Assembly: GCA_029866215.1 (NCBI GenBank)
Contig: JARWZU010000088.1
Coordinates: 62,001 to 126,000, forward strand
Direction of reading: 5' to 3'
DNA length: 64,000 nucleotides
DNA from: Akkermansiaceae bacterium
GTDB lineage: Bacteria; Verrucomicrobiota; Verrucomicrobiia; Verrucomicrobiales; Akkermansiaceae
Shown piece after piece: positions 51,994 to 62,207 of this stretch; the first letter of the stretch is position 1, and every line of letters starts with the position of its first letter. Made by a program: the position numbers and the translations under genes. The notes beneath the pieces are model-generated. The model was given only the letters and a program-made list of their open reading frames with translations. It had not been told where the DNA came from and ran no database searches.

Positions 51994-53006
51994 AACGGGA
52001 AATCACAATCGCGGGCGGCGGCCTAGCTGGACTATCGCTGGCGGTGGCCCTGCGAAATCGCGAGGTGCCCGTGACGGTGTTAGAAGCAGGAACCTACCCG
52101 CGCCACCGCGTCTGCGGGGAATTCATTTCCGGAGTAAGCACCGAAACTCTCACCACGCTAGGAATCGACGAACTCTTCGACCAAGCCCTCTCCCATCACA
52201 CGCTCGCATGGCACGATCGAGGGCGCTTGCTGCTCCACGATCGACTGAAAAATCCAGCGATCGGGATTTCCCGCCATCTCTTGGACGAACGGCTTCGCGA
52301 TCGAGTCGTAGCATTCGGCGGCATTGTGAAGACGGGCGAACGTGCCCGCCCCGCGCCACAGGACGGACTTGTCTGGGCGGCGGGAAGAAGGCCGCGGAAT
52401 GGTCCGTGGATCGGACTCAAGGCTCATGTCCGCCATACTAAACTCGCAGCGGATCTGGAGATGCACACAGGAACTAACGGCTATGCTGGGCTCGCGGGGG
52501 TGGAAGACGGCTGGACGAATGTCTGCGGCTTGTTTCAGATCGACCGGTCAATCCAGGCCCACGGTGCCGCGCTGTTACCCGCTTACCTTGAGGCGGGCGG
52601 CAACCCGCTGCTCGCGGCCACTCTCAAGACCAGCGAGTGGCGCGAAGGATCTTTTTCGGCGATGGCGGGCTTCGAGTTAGGGCGCCAAACTCCCCTACCC
52701 GGCCTCATGTGCCTCGGCGATGCCGAAAGTATGATCCCGCCTTTCACGGGCAACGGCATGTCGATGGCGTTTGAAGCCGCGGAATGCGCGCTGGCTCCGC
52801 TCGTCGCGTGGGCTGAAGGCGAGATGGCTTGGCAGAAAGTCACCAACAGCGTGCGCGCCCGCCTGACCCAAAGATTCAGCCTCAGACTCAAAGTCGCCGG
52901 TGCACTGCATCCGATATTGTTAGAATCAGGCGGTAGATCCGTCATCCATCAACTGGCCTCCGCCCGCCTGCTACCGTTTCAGACGATGCTCGCTCTGACG
53001 CGTTAG
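51990..53006 (+). CDS. FAD-dependent oxidoreductase (geranylgeranyl reductase/flavin hydroxylase-like)
   Basis: A 338-residue flavoprotein. The FAD motif is EITIAGGGLAGLSLAVALRN, followed by YPRHRVCGEFISGVSTETL, the PxxR-x-CGE pattern of the geranylgeranyl-reductase-like group. The second FAD motif is GLMCLGDAESMIPPFTGNGM. It would hydroxylate or reduce the product of the polyketide synthase encoded next. The start is TTG 51990, overlapping the upstream stop (TTGA); ATG 51954 is the alternative and adds 12 residues. A TTG is plausible because the UDP-galactopyranose mutase gene here must also start with TTG in the same overlap. Confidence 0.83.
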   Translation: MKREITIAGGGLAGLSLAVALRNREVPVTVLEAGTYPRHRVCGEFISGVSTETLTTLGIDELFDQALSHHTLAWHDRGRLLLHDRLKNPAIGISRHLLDERLRDRVVAFGGIVKTGERARPAPQDGLVWAAGRRPRNGPWIGLKAHVRHTKLAADLEMHTGTNGYAGLAGVEDGWTNVCGLFQIDRSIQAHGAALLPAYLEAGGNPLLAATLKTSEWREGSFSAMAGFELGRQTPLPGLMCLGDAESMIPPFTGNGMSMAFEAAECALAPLVAWAEGEMAWQKVTNSVRARLTQRFSLRLKVAGALHPILLESGGRSVIHQLASARLLPFQTMLALTR

Positions 53007-53024
53007 ACCATCCCCTTGCCCGCC

Positions 53025-54062
53025 ATGTATCTTCGCTCAATCGCCACCGCAGTCCCACCCCGCTCATTCACCCAGCAGTCCTGTTGGAGCGCGATGGCGG
53101 AAGGTGACTTCCTCTCAACTCTCAAGCCACGATCGGCGTCCTTGATTGAAAAAATCCTCACCAGCGAAACCTCCGGCATCGACCGGCGGAACCTGGCCAT
53201 TGACTCAATCGCCGACTCATTCCATCACGACGCCGAAGCACTGAACCGCAGCTTCGAGCGCGAGGCCCCGCCCTTGGCCAGCAATGCGCTCACCGAGGCG
53301 TTGAAAAAGTCGGGGCTGTTAGCCAACGACATCGACGCACTTTTTGTCTGCACCTGCACCGGCTATCTCTGCCCCGGCGTGTCGAGTCACGTGGCCGAGT
53401 TGATGGGCATCCGCCACGACGTTTACCTCGCCGACCTGGTCGGGCTCGGTTGTGGCGCGGCGATCCCGATGCTGCGTGCCGCCCAAGGATTCATCGCCGC
53501 AAACCCCGGAGCCGTCGTCGCCACCGTAGCGGTGGAGATTTGTTCCGCCGCCTTTTTCGCCAACAACGACCCCGGCGTGTTGATCAGCCTCTGCCTGTTC
53601 GGAGACGGCGCCGCCGCCGCGATATGGACGGGTGAAAACACCGGCAACGACTGGCAGGCCGGGCACTTCACAACTACCCATCGCCCGGCGGAACGGGAAA
53701 AAGTCCGCTTCGTCAACGACGCGGGAAGGCTCAAAAACCAACTCCACCGCGCCGTGCCCACCATCGCCGCCGATGCCGTGGCGGAGCTCTACGCGCTACG
53801 CCACGGCGAGCCCGACCAAGTGCTCGCCCACTGCGGCGGCCGTGACGTGGTCGATGCCCTGGAAGGCGTGCTGCCATTCAGCCTCGCGGAAACACGCAGC
53901 GTTCTGCGCGACCACGGCAACATGAGCAGCCCCTCACTCCTCTTCGCCTTGGAACGACGCCTCGCCGAAAACCTTCACGACGACCAGCGCCTCTGGCTCA
54001 CCGCATTCGGTGCTGGCTTCGCCGCCCACGCCTGCGAATTGTGGCGTGCCCGCGGACAGTAA
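53025..54062 (+). CDS. Type III polyketide synthase
   Basis: A 345-residue chalcone-synthase-like enzyme. The catalytic Cys143 is in [20 protein letters not shown], His269 in [14 protein letters not shown] (usual HPGG changed to HCGG) and Asn299 in [17 protein letters not shown], so the full triad is present. [11 protein letters not shown] and [20 protein letters not shown] are family-typical. Type III synthases extend an acyl-CoA with malonyl-CoA and cyclise it to pyrones, resorcinols or phloroglucinols. With an adjacent methyltransferase and flavoprotein the layout recalls the Streptomyces srs phenolic-lipid operon. The product is inferred. ATG 53025 gives the family start [12 protein letters not shown]. 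Confidence 0.9.
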   Translation: MYLRSIATAVPPRSFTQQSCWSAMAEGDFLSTLKPRSASLIEKILTSETSGIDRRNLAIDSIADSFHHDAEALNRSFEREAPPLASNALTEALKKSGLLANDIDALFVCTCTGYLCPGVSSHVAELMGIRHDVYLADLVGLGCGAAIPMLRAAQGFIAANPGAVVATVAVEICSAAFFANNDPGVLISLCLFGDGAAAAIWTGENTGNDWQAGHFTTTHRPAEREKVRFVNDAGRLKNQLHRAVPTIAADAVAELYALRHGEPDQVLAHCGGRDVVDALEGVLPFSLAETRSVLRDHGNMSSPSLLFALERRLAENLHDDQRLWLTAFGAGFAAHACELWRARGQ

Positions 54063-54175
54063 CACCGCGGCCGATCTGTCGAGCAGCCAAGCGGCCAGCA
54101 CAATCGGGAAGGTTGGCAAGGGACTGGGAGCTTAGTGGGGCTTCCACTCCAATGCGGAAACTCGAATCAAAAGAC

Positions 54176-54199
54176 TTTGTTCATTTTTGTTTGAACAAA
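54176..54199. promoter_or_regulatory. Inverted repeat upstream of the GbsR-type regulator gene, candidate operator
   Basis: Perfect 8-base arms TTTGTTCA and TGAACAAA separated by 8 bases, 20 bases before the regulator start at 54219. MarR-fold proteins bind such palindromes, so it may be an autoregulatory site. Arms in an AT-rich patch between two GC-rich genes make chance less likely. The T-poor flank makes a terminator of the polyketide genes less likely. Confidence 0.5.
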
Positions 54200-54218
54200 C
54201 CCATTGGTTTTGCCTACG

Positions 54219-54731
54219 ATGCAGCCCATGGAAAATCAACCAGCAGCAGTTCATTCTGCACTGCCCCCCATAGAGCGCCAAGTGGTGTCGTTCTTTGTGG
54301 ACGGCGTGCGGGTGCTGGGGCTTCCACGGTCGATTGGAGAAATCTACGGGCTACTTTTCATTTCCCAAGAATCGCTTTCGCTGGACGACCTCGTCGAGCG
54401 GCTGCAGATCAGCAAAGGTTCTGCAAGCCAAGGGCTGCGAATGCTCAAAAATCTCGGAGCGGTCCGCGAAGTCGAAAATAGCGCAGACCGACGCACCTAT
54501 TACCAGCCGGCCATCGAACTCAAACGATTGGCCGGCGGCTTCATCCGAGAACAAATCCGCCCGCACCTCGAAAGCGGGAAATCGAAAATCGCACAGCTCA
54601 ACGCGGCGGCAAACGATGTCGAGGATCCCGCAAAACGCCAATTCATCGATGATCGCTTGGATCGACTCGACGCTTGGATGCGGAGCGGCACCCGGGTTCT
54701 TCCGATTCTCCAAAAAATTCTTGGCCAATGA
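54219..54731 (+). CDS. GbsR/MarR-type winged-helix transcriptional regulator
   Basis: A 170-residue DNA-binding protein. The winged helix is visible as GLPRSIGEIYGLLFISQESL (helix 1-2), LDDLVERLQISKGSASQGL (recognition helix) and LKNLGAVREVENSADRRTYY (wing). The C-terminal helices (FIREQIRPHLESGKSKIAQL) probably dimerise. GbsR-type MarR relatives repress neighbouring genes in response to small ligands. It heads the exopolysaccharide locus and overlaps the antiterminator gene by 4 bases (ATGA), so both should be made together. ATG 54219 or 54228 are possible starts. Confidence 0.85.
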   Translation: MQPMENQPAAVHSALPPIERQVVSFFVDGVRVLGLPRSIGEIYGLLFISQESLSLDDLVERLQISKGSASQGLRMLKNLGAVREVENSADRRTYYQPAIELKRLAGGFIREQIRPHLESGKSKIAQLNAAANDVEDPAKRQFIDDRLDRLDAWMRSGTRVLPILQKILGQ

Positions 54732-55285
54732 TCACCCTCCCCCCCACCACCACAACAGCCCAATGGTTCTGCGTTCGCTGCCAGACCAAGCGCGAACATA
54801 TTGCCGCAGACCGCCTGCGCGAGTTTGAAGGCGTCGAGGTTTTTTGCCCACGCCTGCGGTACCGTAAGGCCACCCGCCGCGGCAAAGTCTGGTGGGTCGA
54901 GTCGATGTTCCCCGGCTACGTCCTCGCAAAATTTGACATCGCAGAAATGGAACGTGCCGTCACCTTCTGCCACGGGGTTCGTGGTCTGGTACGCTTCGGT
55001 TCGGAGATTCCCGCGGTGCCTGACTCGTTTGTAGAGGCCATTAAAGATGAGGTCCGCAAACGAAAAGGCAGCGCAGAAGATGAACTACTAACCCTCAGTC
55101 CAGTCATCGAAATCGGCGATGAAGTCGAGATCGCTCATGGCCCGCTTCAAGGAACCAAGGGCACCGTGATCAGCGTCCCATCTGCCACCGAACGCGTCAA
55201 AATCCTCATCGAATTCCTCGGCAATCCACAAGCACTCGACGTGGATCTTTTTTCAATCCTCCTCCCTCGCCGCCCGATCCCTTGA
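54728..55285 (+). CDS. NusG-family transcription antiterminator (UpxY/RfaH-like)
   Basis: A 185-residue protein with an N-terminal NGN domain (QWFCVRCQTKREHIAADRLR, VEVFCPRLRYRKATRRGKVW, SMFPGYVLAKFDI) and a C-terminal KOW domain (IEIGDEVEIAHGPLQGTKGT). Specialised NusG paralogues such as RfaH and UpxY load onto RNA polymerase at the start of long polysaccharide operons and prevent early termination. Its place directly before seven sugar and glycan genes fits that role exactly. Stop overlaps the next start (TTGA). Confidence 0.88.
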   Translation: MITLPPTTTTAQWFCVRCQTKREHIAADRLREFEGVEVFCPRLRYRKATRRGKVWWVESMFPGYVLAKFDIAEMERAVTFCHGVRGLVRFGSEIPAVPDSFVEAIKDEVRKRKGSAEDELLTLSPVIEIGDEVEIAHGPLQGTKGTVISVPSATERVKILIEFLGNPQALDVDLFSILLPRRPIP

Positions 55286-56454
55286 GTCCGGACGCCTCCA
55301 CCGACTTTCTCATCATCGGCGCGGGCTTCTCAGGCCTCGTCATGGCGGAGCGCCTCTCATCCGCAGGCTGGAAGTGCGTGGTGGTAGACCGCCGCAACCA
55401 TCTCGGCGGAAACGCCTACGACGGCATCAATCAAGCGGGTGTGCTCGTTCACCACTATGGCCCACATTATTTCCGCACCAACTCGCCGCGCATTGTCGAT
55501 TACCTTTCACAATTCACCGAGTGGCACGCGGTGGACTACACCATCAAGAGCCACACCCAAGACCGTCTCTGGAGTTTCCCGATCAACCTGAACACGTTCG
55601 AGGAGCTTCAGGGCAAACCATCAACCACCGAGGAGTTTGCGGCGTGGCTCGAGGAAAAACGTCGCCGCATCGCAGAACCCAAAAACTCCGAAGAAGTGAT
55701 TCTATCCCAAGTGGGCCAGGAATTTTATCAGCTATTCTTCGAGGGATACACGCTGAAGCAATGGAAGCGCCACCCGCGGGAGCTCGACGCCTCGGTTTGC
55801 GGCCGCATCCCCGTCCGCACAAACCGCGACGATCGCTACCTTTCCGAGTCCTTTCAAGCGCTGCCCAAAGCCGGCTACACCGCACTCTTTGAACGCATGC
55901 TCAATGCATCGCCCCATGTTGAACTGCACCTCGGCATCGACTTCGCGGAAGCACGCGCCCGCTGGCAGCACAAGCACTTGGTTTTCACCGGTGCGATCGA
56001 TGAGTTTTACGACCGCCGCTTCGGTGCTCTGCCATACCGATCGCTGCGTTTTGAATCCGAATCCTTTTTCGCCGGGGACTTGCGCGCACGCGAGCCCATT
56101 TCGGGAAAACCCGGCTTCTGGCAAGCTGCGATGCAGGTGAACTACCCCGATCGCGAAATCCCCTTCACGCGGATCGTTGAGATCAAACATGCGACCGGCC
56201 AGCAGATCGATTCCACCACGATTGTCCGAGAATTCCCGAAGGACTGGTCACTTGGCGATGAGCCATTTTACCCCATCCCCGCCCCCGAATCCCACGCCGT
56301 TTTTCACCAATACTCTGCACTTGCCGCTGCCGAACGATCCACTAGTTTCGTGGGGCGGCTTGCAGCATACCGCTACTACAACATGGATCAAGTGACTGGC
56401 ATGGCCATCGCTCAGGCCGAAAAACTAATCAACCGATACGGGACAAATTTATGA
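55282..56454 (+). CDS. glf: UDP-galactopyranose mutase
   Basis: A 390-residue flavoenzyme converting UDP-galactopyranose to UDP-galactofuranose. FAD motif: [20 protein letters not shown], then [15 protein letters not shown]. Family markers: [54 protein letters not shown] and [20 protein letters not shown]. The start must be TTG 55282, because the first in-frame ATG (in LVMAERL) lies inside the FAD motif. It overlaps both neighbours by 4 bases. Implies galactofuranose in the surface glycan. Confidence 0.93.
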   Translation: MSPDASTDFLIIGAGFSGLVMAERLSSAGWKCVVVDRRNHLGGNAYDGINQAGVLVHHYGPHYFRTNSPRIVDYLSQFTEWHAVDYTIKSHTQDRLWSFPINLNTFEELQGKPSTTEEFAAWLEEKRRRIAEPKNSEEVILSQVGQEFYQLFFEGYTLKQWKRHPRELDASVCGRIPVRTNRDDRYLSESFQALPKAGYTALFERMLNASPHVELHLGIDFAEARARWQHKHLVFTGAIDEFYDRRFGALPYRSLRFESESFFAGDLRAREPISGKPGFWQAAMQVNYPDREIPFTRIVEIKHATGQQIDSTTIVREFPKDWSLGDEPFYPIPAPESHAVFHQYSALAAAERSTSFVGRLAAYRYYNMDQVTGMAIAQAEKLINRYGTNL

Positions 56455-57389
56455 AAAAACTATTCATCGCCGGGCATCGCGGCATGGTCGGAGCCGCTCT
56501 CATGCGCGAGGCGGAAAAGCTCGGCGGCTTTGAGCAAATCACCGCCACTCGTGACCAGTTGGATCTCTGCAACCAACGCGCGGTATTCGATTTCCTTGCT
56601 GCCGAAAAACCAGACATCGTGATCATCGCCGCCGCCAAGGTGGGTGGAATCCACGCAAATTCGACCTATCCCGCAGACTTCATCTACGAAAACCTCTCGA
56701 TCGCGTCGAACCTCATCGAGGGAAGCCGCAAGGCCGGGGTCAGTCGCGCGCTTTTCCTCGGATCATCCTGCATCTATCCGAAAATGGCTCCCCAACCGAT
56801 GACCGAAGACTGCCTGCTCACGAGCCAACTGGAAGTCACCAACGAAGCGTACGCCATCGCCAAAATTGCGGGACTGAAGCTCTGCCAGCACTACCGCGCC
56901 CAGCACGGCCTCATGTACCACAGCGCCATGCCAACCAACCTTTACGGCCCTGGCGACAACTATCACGCCGAAAACTCCCATGTCATCCCCGCGATGATCC
57001 GCCGCTTTCATGAGGCGGCCGAACGCGGCGATGCATCGGTCACCATCTGGGGCACGGGAACCCCACGCCGCGAATTCCTTCACGTGGACGACCTTGCTGC
57101 CGCCTGCTTCCACCTGCTCGCCTTGAGCACCCCACCCGATTGGGTCAACGTCGGAGTCGGTGACGATGTCACCATCATGGAGCTGGCACAACGGGTGGCA
57201 AAGACCACCGGCTTCAAGGGTGAGATTCTAACAGATCCCAGCAAGCCCGATGGAACCCCGCGCAAGCTGCTGGATATCTCAAAAATCCAAGCTACCGGCT
57301 GGTCACCCCAAGTCACATTCGAGGCAGGGCTTGCCGCCGCCTATCAAGATTTCAAATCCAGCCTAACCAGCGGGGAAGCTCGCCTTTGA
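56451..57389 (+). CDS. fcl: GDP-L-fucose synthase
   Basis: A 312-residue epimerase/reductase that turns GDP-4-keto-6-deoxymannose into GDP-L-fucose. Motifs: [60 protein letters not shown] and [20 protein letters not shown] (YxxxK), then [20 protein letters not shown]. The partner dehydratase Gmd follows directly, so L-fucose is a likely glycan component. Overlaps glf by 4 bases. Confidence 0.95.
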   Translation: MKKLFIAGHRGMVGAALMREAEKLGGFEQITATRDQLDLCNQRAVFDFLAAEKPDIVIIAAAKVGGIHANSTYPADFIYENLSIASNLIEGSRKAGVSRALFLGSSCIYPKMAPQPMTEDCLLTSQLEVTNEAYAIAKIAGLKLCQHYRAQHGLMYHSAMPTNLYGPGDNYHAENSHVIPAMIRRFHEAAERGDASVTIWGTGTPRREFLHVDDLAAACFHLLALSTPPDWVNVGVGDDVTIMELAQRVAKTTGFKGEILTDPSKPDGTPRKLLDISKIQATGWSPQVTFEAGLAAAYQDFKSSLTSGEARL

Positions 57390-57442
57390 TCTCCATCCCA
57401 CTGACCCCCAACACCCAAACCTCGACCACCTCACATCACTTC

Positions 57443-58561
57443 ATGAAACGCGCACTCATCACTGGCATCACCGGACAAGACGGATCGTATCTCGCGGAAT
57501 TCTTACTCGAAAAAGGCTACGAAGTCCACGGCATCAAGCGCCGTGCATCCCTCTTCAACACCCAACGAGTCGACCACATCTACGAAGACCCCCAAGTTGA
57601 AAATTCACGCTTCCGCCTACACTACGGCGACCTCACCGACAGCTCGAACCTCACCCGTATCATCAGCGAGGTACGGCCAGATGAAGTTTACAACCTCGGC
57701 GCGCAGTCTCATGTCGCAGTCTCCTTCGAGGCACCAGAGTACACGGCGGATGTCGATGCCATCGGCACTCTGCGCTTGTTAGAAGCAATCCGCTTCCTCG
57801 GCCTCGAAAAAACAACCCGTTTCTATCAGGCATCGACCTCGGAACTCTACGGCCTCGTGCAGGAAATCCCTCAGAAGGAAACCACTCCATTTCATCCGCG
57901 CTCACCCTATGCCGTAGCAAAGATGTACGCTTACTGGATCACGGTAAATTACCGCGAAGCCTACGGGATGTATGCCTGCAACGGCATCCTCTTCAACCAC
58001 GAGTCACCCCGTCGCGGCGAGACGTTCGTCACCCGCAAGATCACACGCGCCATCGCAAACATCGCTCAAGGCCTCGAGTCTTGCCTTTACCTTGGCAACA
58101 TGGACGCACTCCGCGACTGGGGTCATGCCAAAGACTATGTCCGCATGCAATGGATGATGCTTCAGCAGGAAACCGCTGACGATTTCGTCATCGCGACCGG
58201 TAAACAAATCTCAGTTCGTGAATTCGTGCGCATGTCCGCTCACGAAGCGGGACTCGAGCTCGAATTCACTGGTAGCGGCTTGCACGAGGTTGGAACGATT
58301 CGCCGCGTGCTAGATTCCGCCAAGGCACCCGCCGCCAAGGTTGGCGAAATCATGGTCCGTATCGACCCCCGCTATTTCCGCCCCGCGGAGGTTGAAACGC
58401 TGCTCGGTGACCCATCCAAGGCCAAGGCCGTACTCGGCTGGGTGCCGGAAATCACCGTCGAAGAAATGTGTGCTGAAATGGTCGCATCTGACCTCGATAC
58501 CGCACGCCAACACGCACTACTCAAATCTCACGGACACCACGTCTCGGTCTCGCGCGAGTGA
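57443..58561 (+). CDS. gmd: GDP-mannose 4,6-dehydratase
   Basis: A 372-residue enzyme making GDP-4-keto-6-deoxymannose, the substrate for Fcl. Motifs: [79 protein letters not shown] and [20 protein letters not shown], then [23 protein letters not shown] 57443 gives the standard start [11 protein letters not shown]; a TTG at 57386 overlapping the fcl stop would add 19 non-family residues. Confidence 0.95.
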   Translation: MKRALITGITGQDGSYLAEFLLEKGYEVHGIKRRASLFNTQRVDHIYEDPQVENSRFRLHYGDLTDSSNLTRIISEVRPDEVYNLGAQSHVAVSFEAPEYTADVDAIGTLRLLEAIRFLGLEKTTRFYQASTSELYGLVQEIPQKETTPFHPRSPYAVAKMYAYWITVNYREAYGMYACNGILFNHESPRRGETFVTRKITRAIANIAQGLESCLYLGNMDALRDWGHAKDYVRMQWMMLQQETADDFVIATGKQISVREFVRMSAHEAGLELEFTGSGLHEVGTIRRVLDSAKAPAAKVGEIMVRIDPRYFRPAEVETLLGDPSKAKAVLGWVPEITVEEMCAEMVASDLDTARQHALLKSHGHHVSVSRE

Positions 58562-58736
58562 TGTGACTCTGGCGAATCGCGGTCGTAGCTCAAGCAAGCC
58601 CACGAAGGTTTGATGGAACTGAGATTTTTCCGATTGTAATAGGGCATTAGAATCAAACCTGCAAATTTTAGCCCGATCGACTGGCCACGATTCGTTCGAA
58701 TCACAACACCTCATCCTAACGGAAAAACCCAACCTC

Positions 58737-59819
58737 ATGAAAAAAGTCTTCGTTTCCGGTTGCTATGATATCCTTCATGCCGGCCATCTTCAATTCTTCG
58801 AGGAAGCTCGTGCGGTGGGGGATTATCTCATTGTCTCGTTCGCGTCGGCAGATGTGCTCTGGCACCACAAGCGCCGGAAACCTTCCATCCCTGACGACCA
58901 CAAGAAAGCTCTCCTCCAGGGCTTGCGAATGATCGATGAGGTGATCGTCACCCAAGGGCACAAGGAGGGATTGGACTTCGAGGACGATTTCCTCCGAATC
59001 CGACCCGATTTCTTGATTGTCACCGAGGATGATAAATATGGCTCAGTCAAACGCGCGCTGTGTGAGCAAGTCGGGGCGGAGTACACCATTCTTCCCAAGA
59101 CTCCACCGCGCTTCGAAGCGGTCTCGACCAGCTCCATTGTCCGCTGGGTCCAAGCACCGACCGAAGCTCCCTTGCGCGTCGATTTCGCGGGAGGCTGGTT
59201 GGATGTCCCGCGCTTTTCCCGCCCCGGCGAGTTCATCGTCAATTGCGCCATCTCCCCCCTGGTTTCCTTGCGGGAGTGGCCGTACGAGCAACGCGCCGGC
59301 CTCGGGGGCAGCGGCGCATGGGCACTCATCAACGGCAAAAACGGATTTGACTCAGAAATCGAACTCGGCGTCGGCTGGCAAGATCCAGCAGTGATCGGAG
59401 AAACCGGCCTCTGCGTGTGGCGATCTGGGGCCAAGCCAGAACTGGATTTCAAACAAAACGGCGATTTCCTCACCGGCCGCATGGCGATTCTTTGGACGGG
59501 CTCGCAGCACGACACCCCAAGCTTCGCAGACCTCCCCCGCGACTACGACCGGATCGCCCAAAGCGGACGAATTGCGAGGGAAGGCGTGCTCACCAAGGAC
59601 ATCCACCAAATCGCAGCGGGCGTGAACCTTTATCATCAAACCCAGCTGGACGAGGGAATGCAGACGCTCCCAGAAATCGCGGGCTCCATTGCCCACAAAT
59701 ACTGTGGCGGCGGATATGGTGGCTACGGCCTGTACCTGTTCGAGGACGCCGCGCTGCGCGACGCCGCGGTTTCATCCATTGAACCACTGCGCTCGGTCGA
59801 GCCATTCTGCCGCGTCTAA
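58737..59819 (+). CDS. Fusion of a cytidylyltransferase-like domain and a compact GHMP-kinase-like domain
   Basis: A 360-residue protein. Residues 1 to about 135 are a nucleotidyltransferase of the RfaE2/TagD type: KVFVSGCYDILHAGHLQFFE (HxGH), RPDFLIVTEDDKYGSVKRAL, then EAVSTSSIVRWVQ. The rest looks like a shortened GHMP kinase: PLRVDFAGGWLDVPRFSRPG, YEQRAGLGGSGAWALINGK in place of the usual GLGSSAA loop, and CGGGYGGYGLYLFEDAAL as motif 3. The combination resembles HldE or Fkp in principle (kinase plus nucleotidyltransferase) but uses different folds and order. It may activate a monosaccharide for the glycan. The kinase part is about 215 residues, shorter than normal, so activity is uncertain. 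Confidence 0.75.
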   Translation: MKKVFVSGCYDILHAGHLQFFEEARAVGDYLIVSFASADVLWHHKRRKPSIPDDHKKALLQGLRMIDEVIVTQGHKEGLDFEDDFLRIRPDFLIVTEDDKYGSVKRALCEQVGAEYTILPKTPPRFEAVSTSSIVRWVQAPTEAPLRVDFAGGWLDVPRFSRPGEFIVNCAISPLVSLREWPYEQRAGLGGSGAWALINGKNGFDSEIELGVGWQDPAVIGETGLCVWRSGAKPELDFKQNGDFLTGRMAILWTGSQHDTPSFADLPRDYDRIAQSGRIAREGVLTKDIHQIAAGVNLYHQTQLDEGMQTLPEIAGSIAHKYCGGGYGGYGLYLFEDAALRDAAVSSIEPLRSVEPFCRV

Positions 59820-59842
59820 CGTTACCCTTCATTTTATTTGTT

Positions 59843-60616
59843 TTGAAAGTCATCCCGATCATTGGCCTCCCTGTTGCCGCGACCACCTATGCGCAAGCGG
59901 TGGACTGGATTCTCGCTCACGCCGCGAAATGGGATCGAGCCTACGCGGTCGAGGCGGCCAACACCCACGTTGCAGCACTTGCAAGGGTCGACGAAGATTT
60001 CGGAAATGCCATGCAGCGGTTCGATCTGATCTGCCCCGATGGCATGCCTCTTGTCTGGGCAGTCAACTCCCAGCTTTCGCCTCATGAAAAACTCACCGAC
60101 CGCGTCTATGGTCCGACCTTGATGCTAGAAACCCTCAAGGCAACGGACGGCCGACAAACAGAATTCCGTCACTTTCTTCTGGGGGGAAAACAAAGTACCC
60201 TCGACCGCCTCACCGAAAAATTCTCGCAAGATTTTCCCGCAGTTCATCTTGCGGGGTGCCACTCGCCTCCGTTCGGCACGTGGCCCGCACATGAACTGGA
60301 TTTGATCTCGGAAAAGATCAAATCATCTGGAGCCAATCTCATCTGGGTGGGTCTCGGATGTCCAAAGCAGGAGCTCTGGATCGCCCAAAACAAAGATCGC
60401 CTGCCGCCAGGCGTCTATTTCGGGATCGGGGCCGCATTCGCCTTCCACGCGGGGGAGGTAAGGCAGTCCCCCCCGATTTTCCAACGGTTTGGCTTAGAAT
60501 GGGCCTACCGCCTCGCGATGGAACCACGCCGACTCTTCAGGCGCTATTTCACTTACAATTCACTTTTTGTTTACCATCTGCTGAGGGATCGCATGACTGG
60601 CGTAAAAATGATGTAA
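59843..60616 (+). CDS. WecG/TagA/CpsF family glycosyltransferase
   Basis: A 257-residue GT26 family enzyme. Motifs: [39 protein letters not shown] (the conserved PDG), [40 protein letters not shown] and [20 protein letters not shown], then [20 protein letters not shown]. It transfers a sugar, such as ManNAcA or GlcA, to a lipid-linked acceptor at the membrane. The start is TTG 59843; no ATG or GTG lies in a better position before the first strand. Confidence 0.9.
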   Translation: MKVIPIIGLPVAATTYAQAVDWILAHAAKWDRAYAVEAANTHVAALARVDEDFGNAMQRFDLICPDGMPLVWAVNSQLSPHEKLTDRVYGPTLMLETLKATDGRQTEFRHFLLGGKQSTLDRLTEKFSQDFPAVHLAGCHSPPFGTWPAHELDLISEKIKSSGANLIWVGLGCPKQELWIAQNKDRLPPGVYFGIGAAFAFHAGEVRQSPPIFQRFGLEWAYRLAMEPRRLFRRYFTYNSLFVYHLLRDRMTGVKMM

Positions 60617-60753
60617 ATGGACTTCCAGAGTCCTATTTTAAGCTTCAAGCCTGTTTCGATCGAAGAATTTCGACTATTACGGCATTCTCAAGCTTTACTC
60701 CACCTCGCCAGTCTGCGATCTCAAGTCCAGCCAATTCCCCTAACTTACTCACC

Positions 60754-62142
60754 ATGAAAATTCAATCGATCTGCTGCCTCGGTGCAGGCTATGTCGGAGG
60801 GCCCACGATGGCCATGATCGCCGCAAAATGCCCAGACATCCAAGTCACTGTGGCCGACCTGAACGAGGCGCGGATCGCAGCCTGGAACTCTGACACGCTG
60901 CCGGTGTATGAACCCGGTCTTGACGCGATCGTTGCCTCGGCCGTCGGGAAAAACCTCCATTTCACCACCGACATCCGCTCCGCAATCGCTGCGGCAGACC
61001 TGATCTTTGTTTCCGTAGGGACTCCGACCAAATCCTACGGCATCGGGGCGGGCCGGGCCGCGGACCTTCGCTACATCGAATCGGCTGCCCGCCTGATTGC
61101 TGAAGTGTCGGAAGGCCATAAAATCATCGTTGAAAAAAGCACCATCCCGGTGAAAACGGCCACCGCCATCAAGTCGATTCTGGCAGCGAACTCGCCGCAT
61201 GGAGCCACCTTTCAGGTCCTCTCGAACCCCGAGTTCCTCGCGGAGGGCACCGCAGTCGAAGACCTCGAATGCCCAGACCGTATCCTCATCGGTGGCGAAA
61301 CCACTCCCGAAGGCCACGCAGCCGTGGAAGCGCTCGCCTCAGTTTACGCCAAATGGATCCCCCGCGACCGCATTCTCACCACGAACCTCTGGTCGTCTGA
61401 GCTCTCGAAACTGGTGGCCAATGCCTTCCTCGCCCAACGGATTTCATCGATCAACTCGATTTCCGCACTCTGCGAGGCCACCGGTGCAGATGTGGACGAA
61501 GTCGCCCGCGCCATTGGCATGGACTCACGAATCGGCCCAAAATTCCTCAAAGCCTCCGTCGGCTTCGGCGGCTCCTGCTTCCAAAAGGACATCCTAAACC
61601 TCGTTTACCTCTGCGAATCCTTCAACCTTCCCCACGTCTCGGAGTACTGGCGCCAAGTGGTGCACCTCAACGATTGGCAAAAGTCCCGCTTCGTCGAGAA
61701 AATCGTCCGAACGCTCTACAATACCGTAAATGGCAAACGCATCGCCATCCTCGGATTTGCCTTCAAAAAAGACACCAACGACACCCGCGAATCCCCTGCA
61801 ATTCAAGTCTGCCGCGACCTTCTCCACGAGCGCGCCCACCTCGCGATTTACGACCCTCGCGTAAGTGCAGAAAATATCCGGGAAGACCTCATGATCGCGG
61901 GAGTACCACGTGAGCTCATTGAATCGAATGTTGAAGTTTGCTCGGATGCCTACGCCGCCACCGAGAACGCCCACGCGATCGCAACTCTCACCGAGTGGGA
62001 TGAATTCCGCGCCCTCGACCTTGCCCGCATCTTCGAACTCATGCTGAAGCCTGCATTCGTGTTTGATGGGCGTGGCATCCTCTCGCTCGATTCCCTGAAG
62101 GCCCACGGCTTCGACGCATTTGCCATCGGTAAGGGCTTCTGA
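60754..62142 (+). CDS. ugd: UDP-glucose 6-dehydrogenase
   Basis: A 462-residue enzyme that oxidises UDP-glucose to UDP-glucuronate with 2 NAD. The N-terminal motif is [40 protein letters not shown] is the insert typical of eukaryote-like UGDHs. [32 protein letters not shown] (Glu present) and the catalytic Cys275 in [18 protein letters not shown] complete it. [20 protein letters not shown] is in the C-terminal domain. The intact Cys and Glu contrast with the homologue at 3834. UDP-glucuronate would feed the xylose synthase at 50.2 kb. ATG 60754 gives the family N-terminus. Confidence 0.94.
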   Translation: MKIQSICCLGAGYVGGPTMAMIAAKCPDIQVTVADLNEARIAAWNSDTLPVYEPGLDAIVASAVGKNLHFTTDIRSAIAAADLIFVSVGTPTKSYGIGAGRAADLRYIESAARLIAEVSEGHKIIVEKSTIPVKTATAIKSILAANSPHGATFQVLSNPEFLAEGTAVEDLECPDRILIGGETTPEGHAAVEALASVYAKWIPRDRILTTNLWSSELSKLVANAFLAQRISSINSISALCEATGADVDEVARAIGMDSRIGPKFLKASVGFGGSCFQKDILNLVYLCESFNLPHVSEYWRQVVHLNDWQKSRFVEKIVRTLYNTVNGKRIAILGFAFKKDTNDTRESPAIQVCRDLLHERAHLAIYDPRVSAENIREDLMIAGVPRELIESNVEVCSDAYAATENAHAIATLTEWDEFRALDLARIFELMLKPAFVFDGRGILSLDSLKAHGFDAFAIGKGF

Positions 62143-62207
62143 TCCATCGTCGCGGATTGACGGGAATTCCGCTTCCCGCACTTCGCGTTCTGTTTTTCAT
62201 CAGTCGT

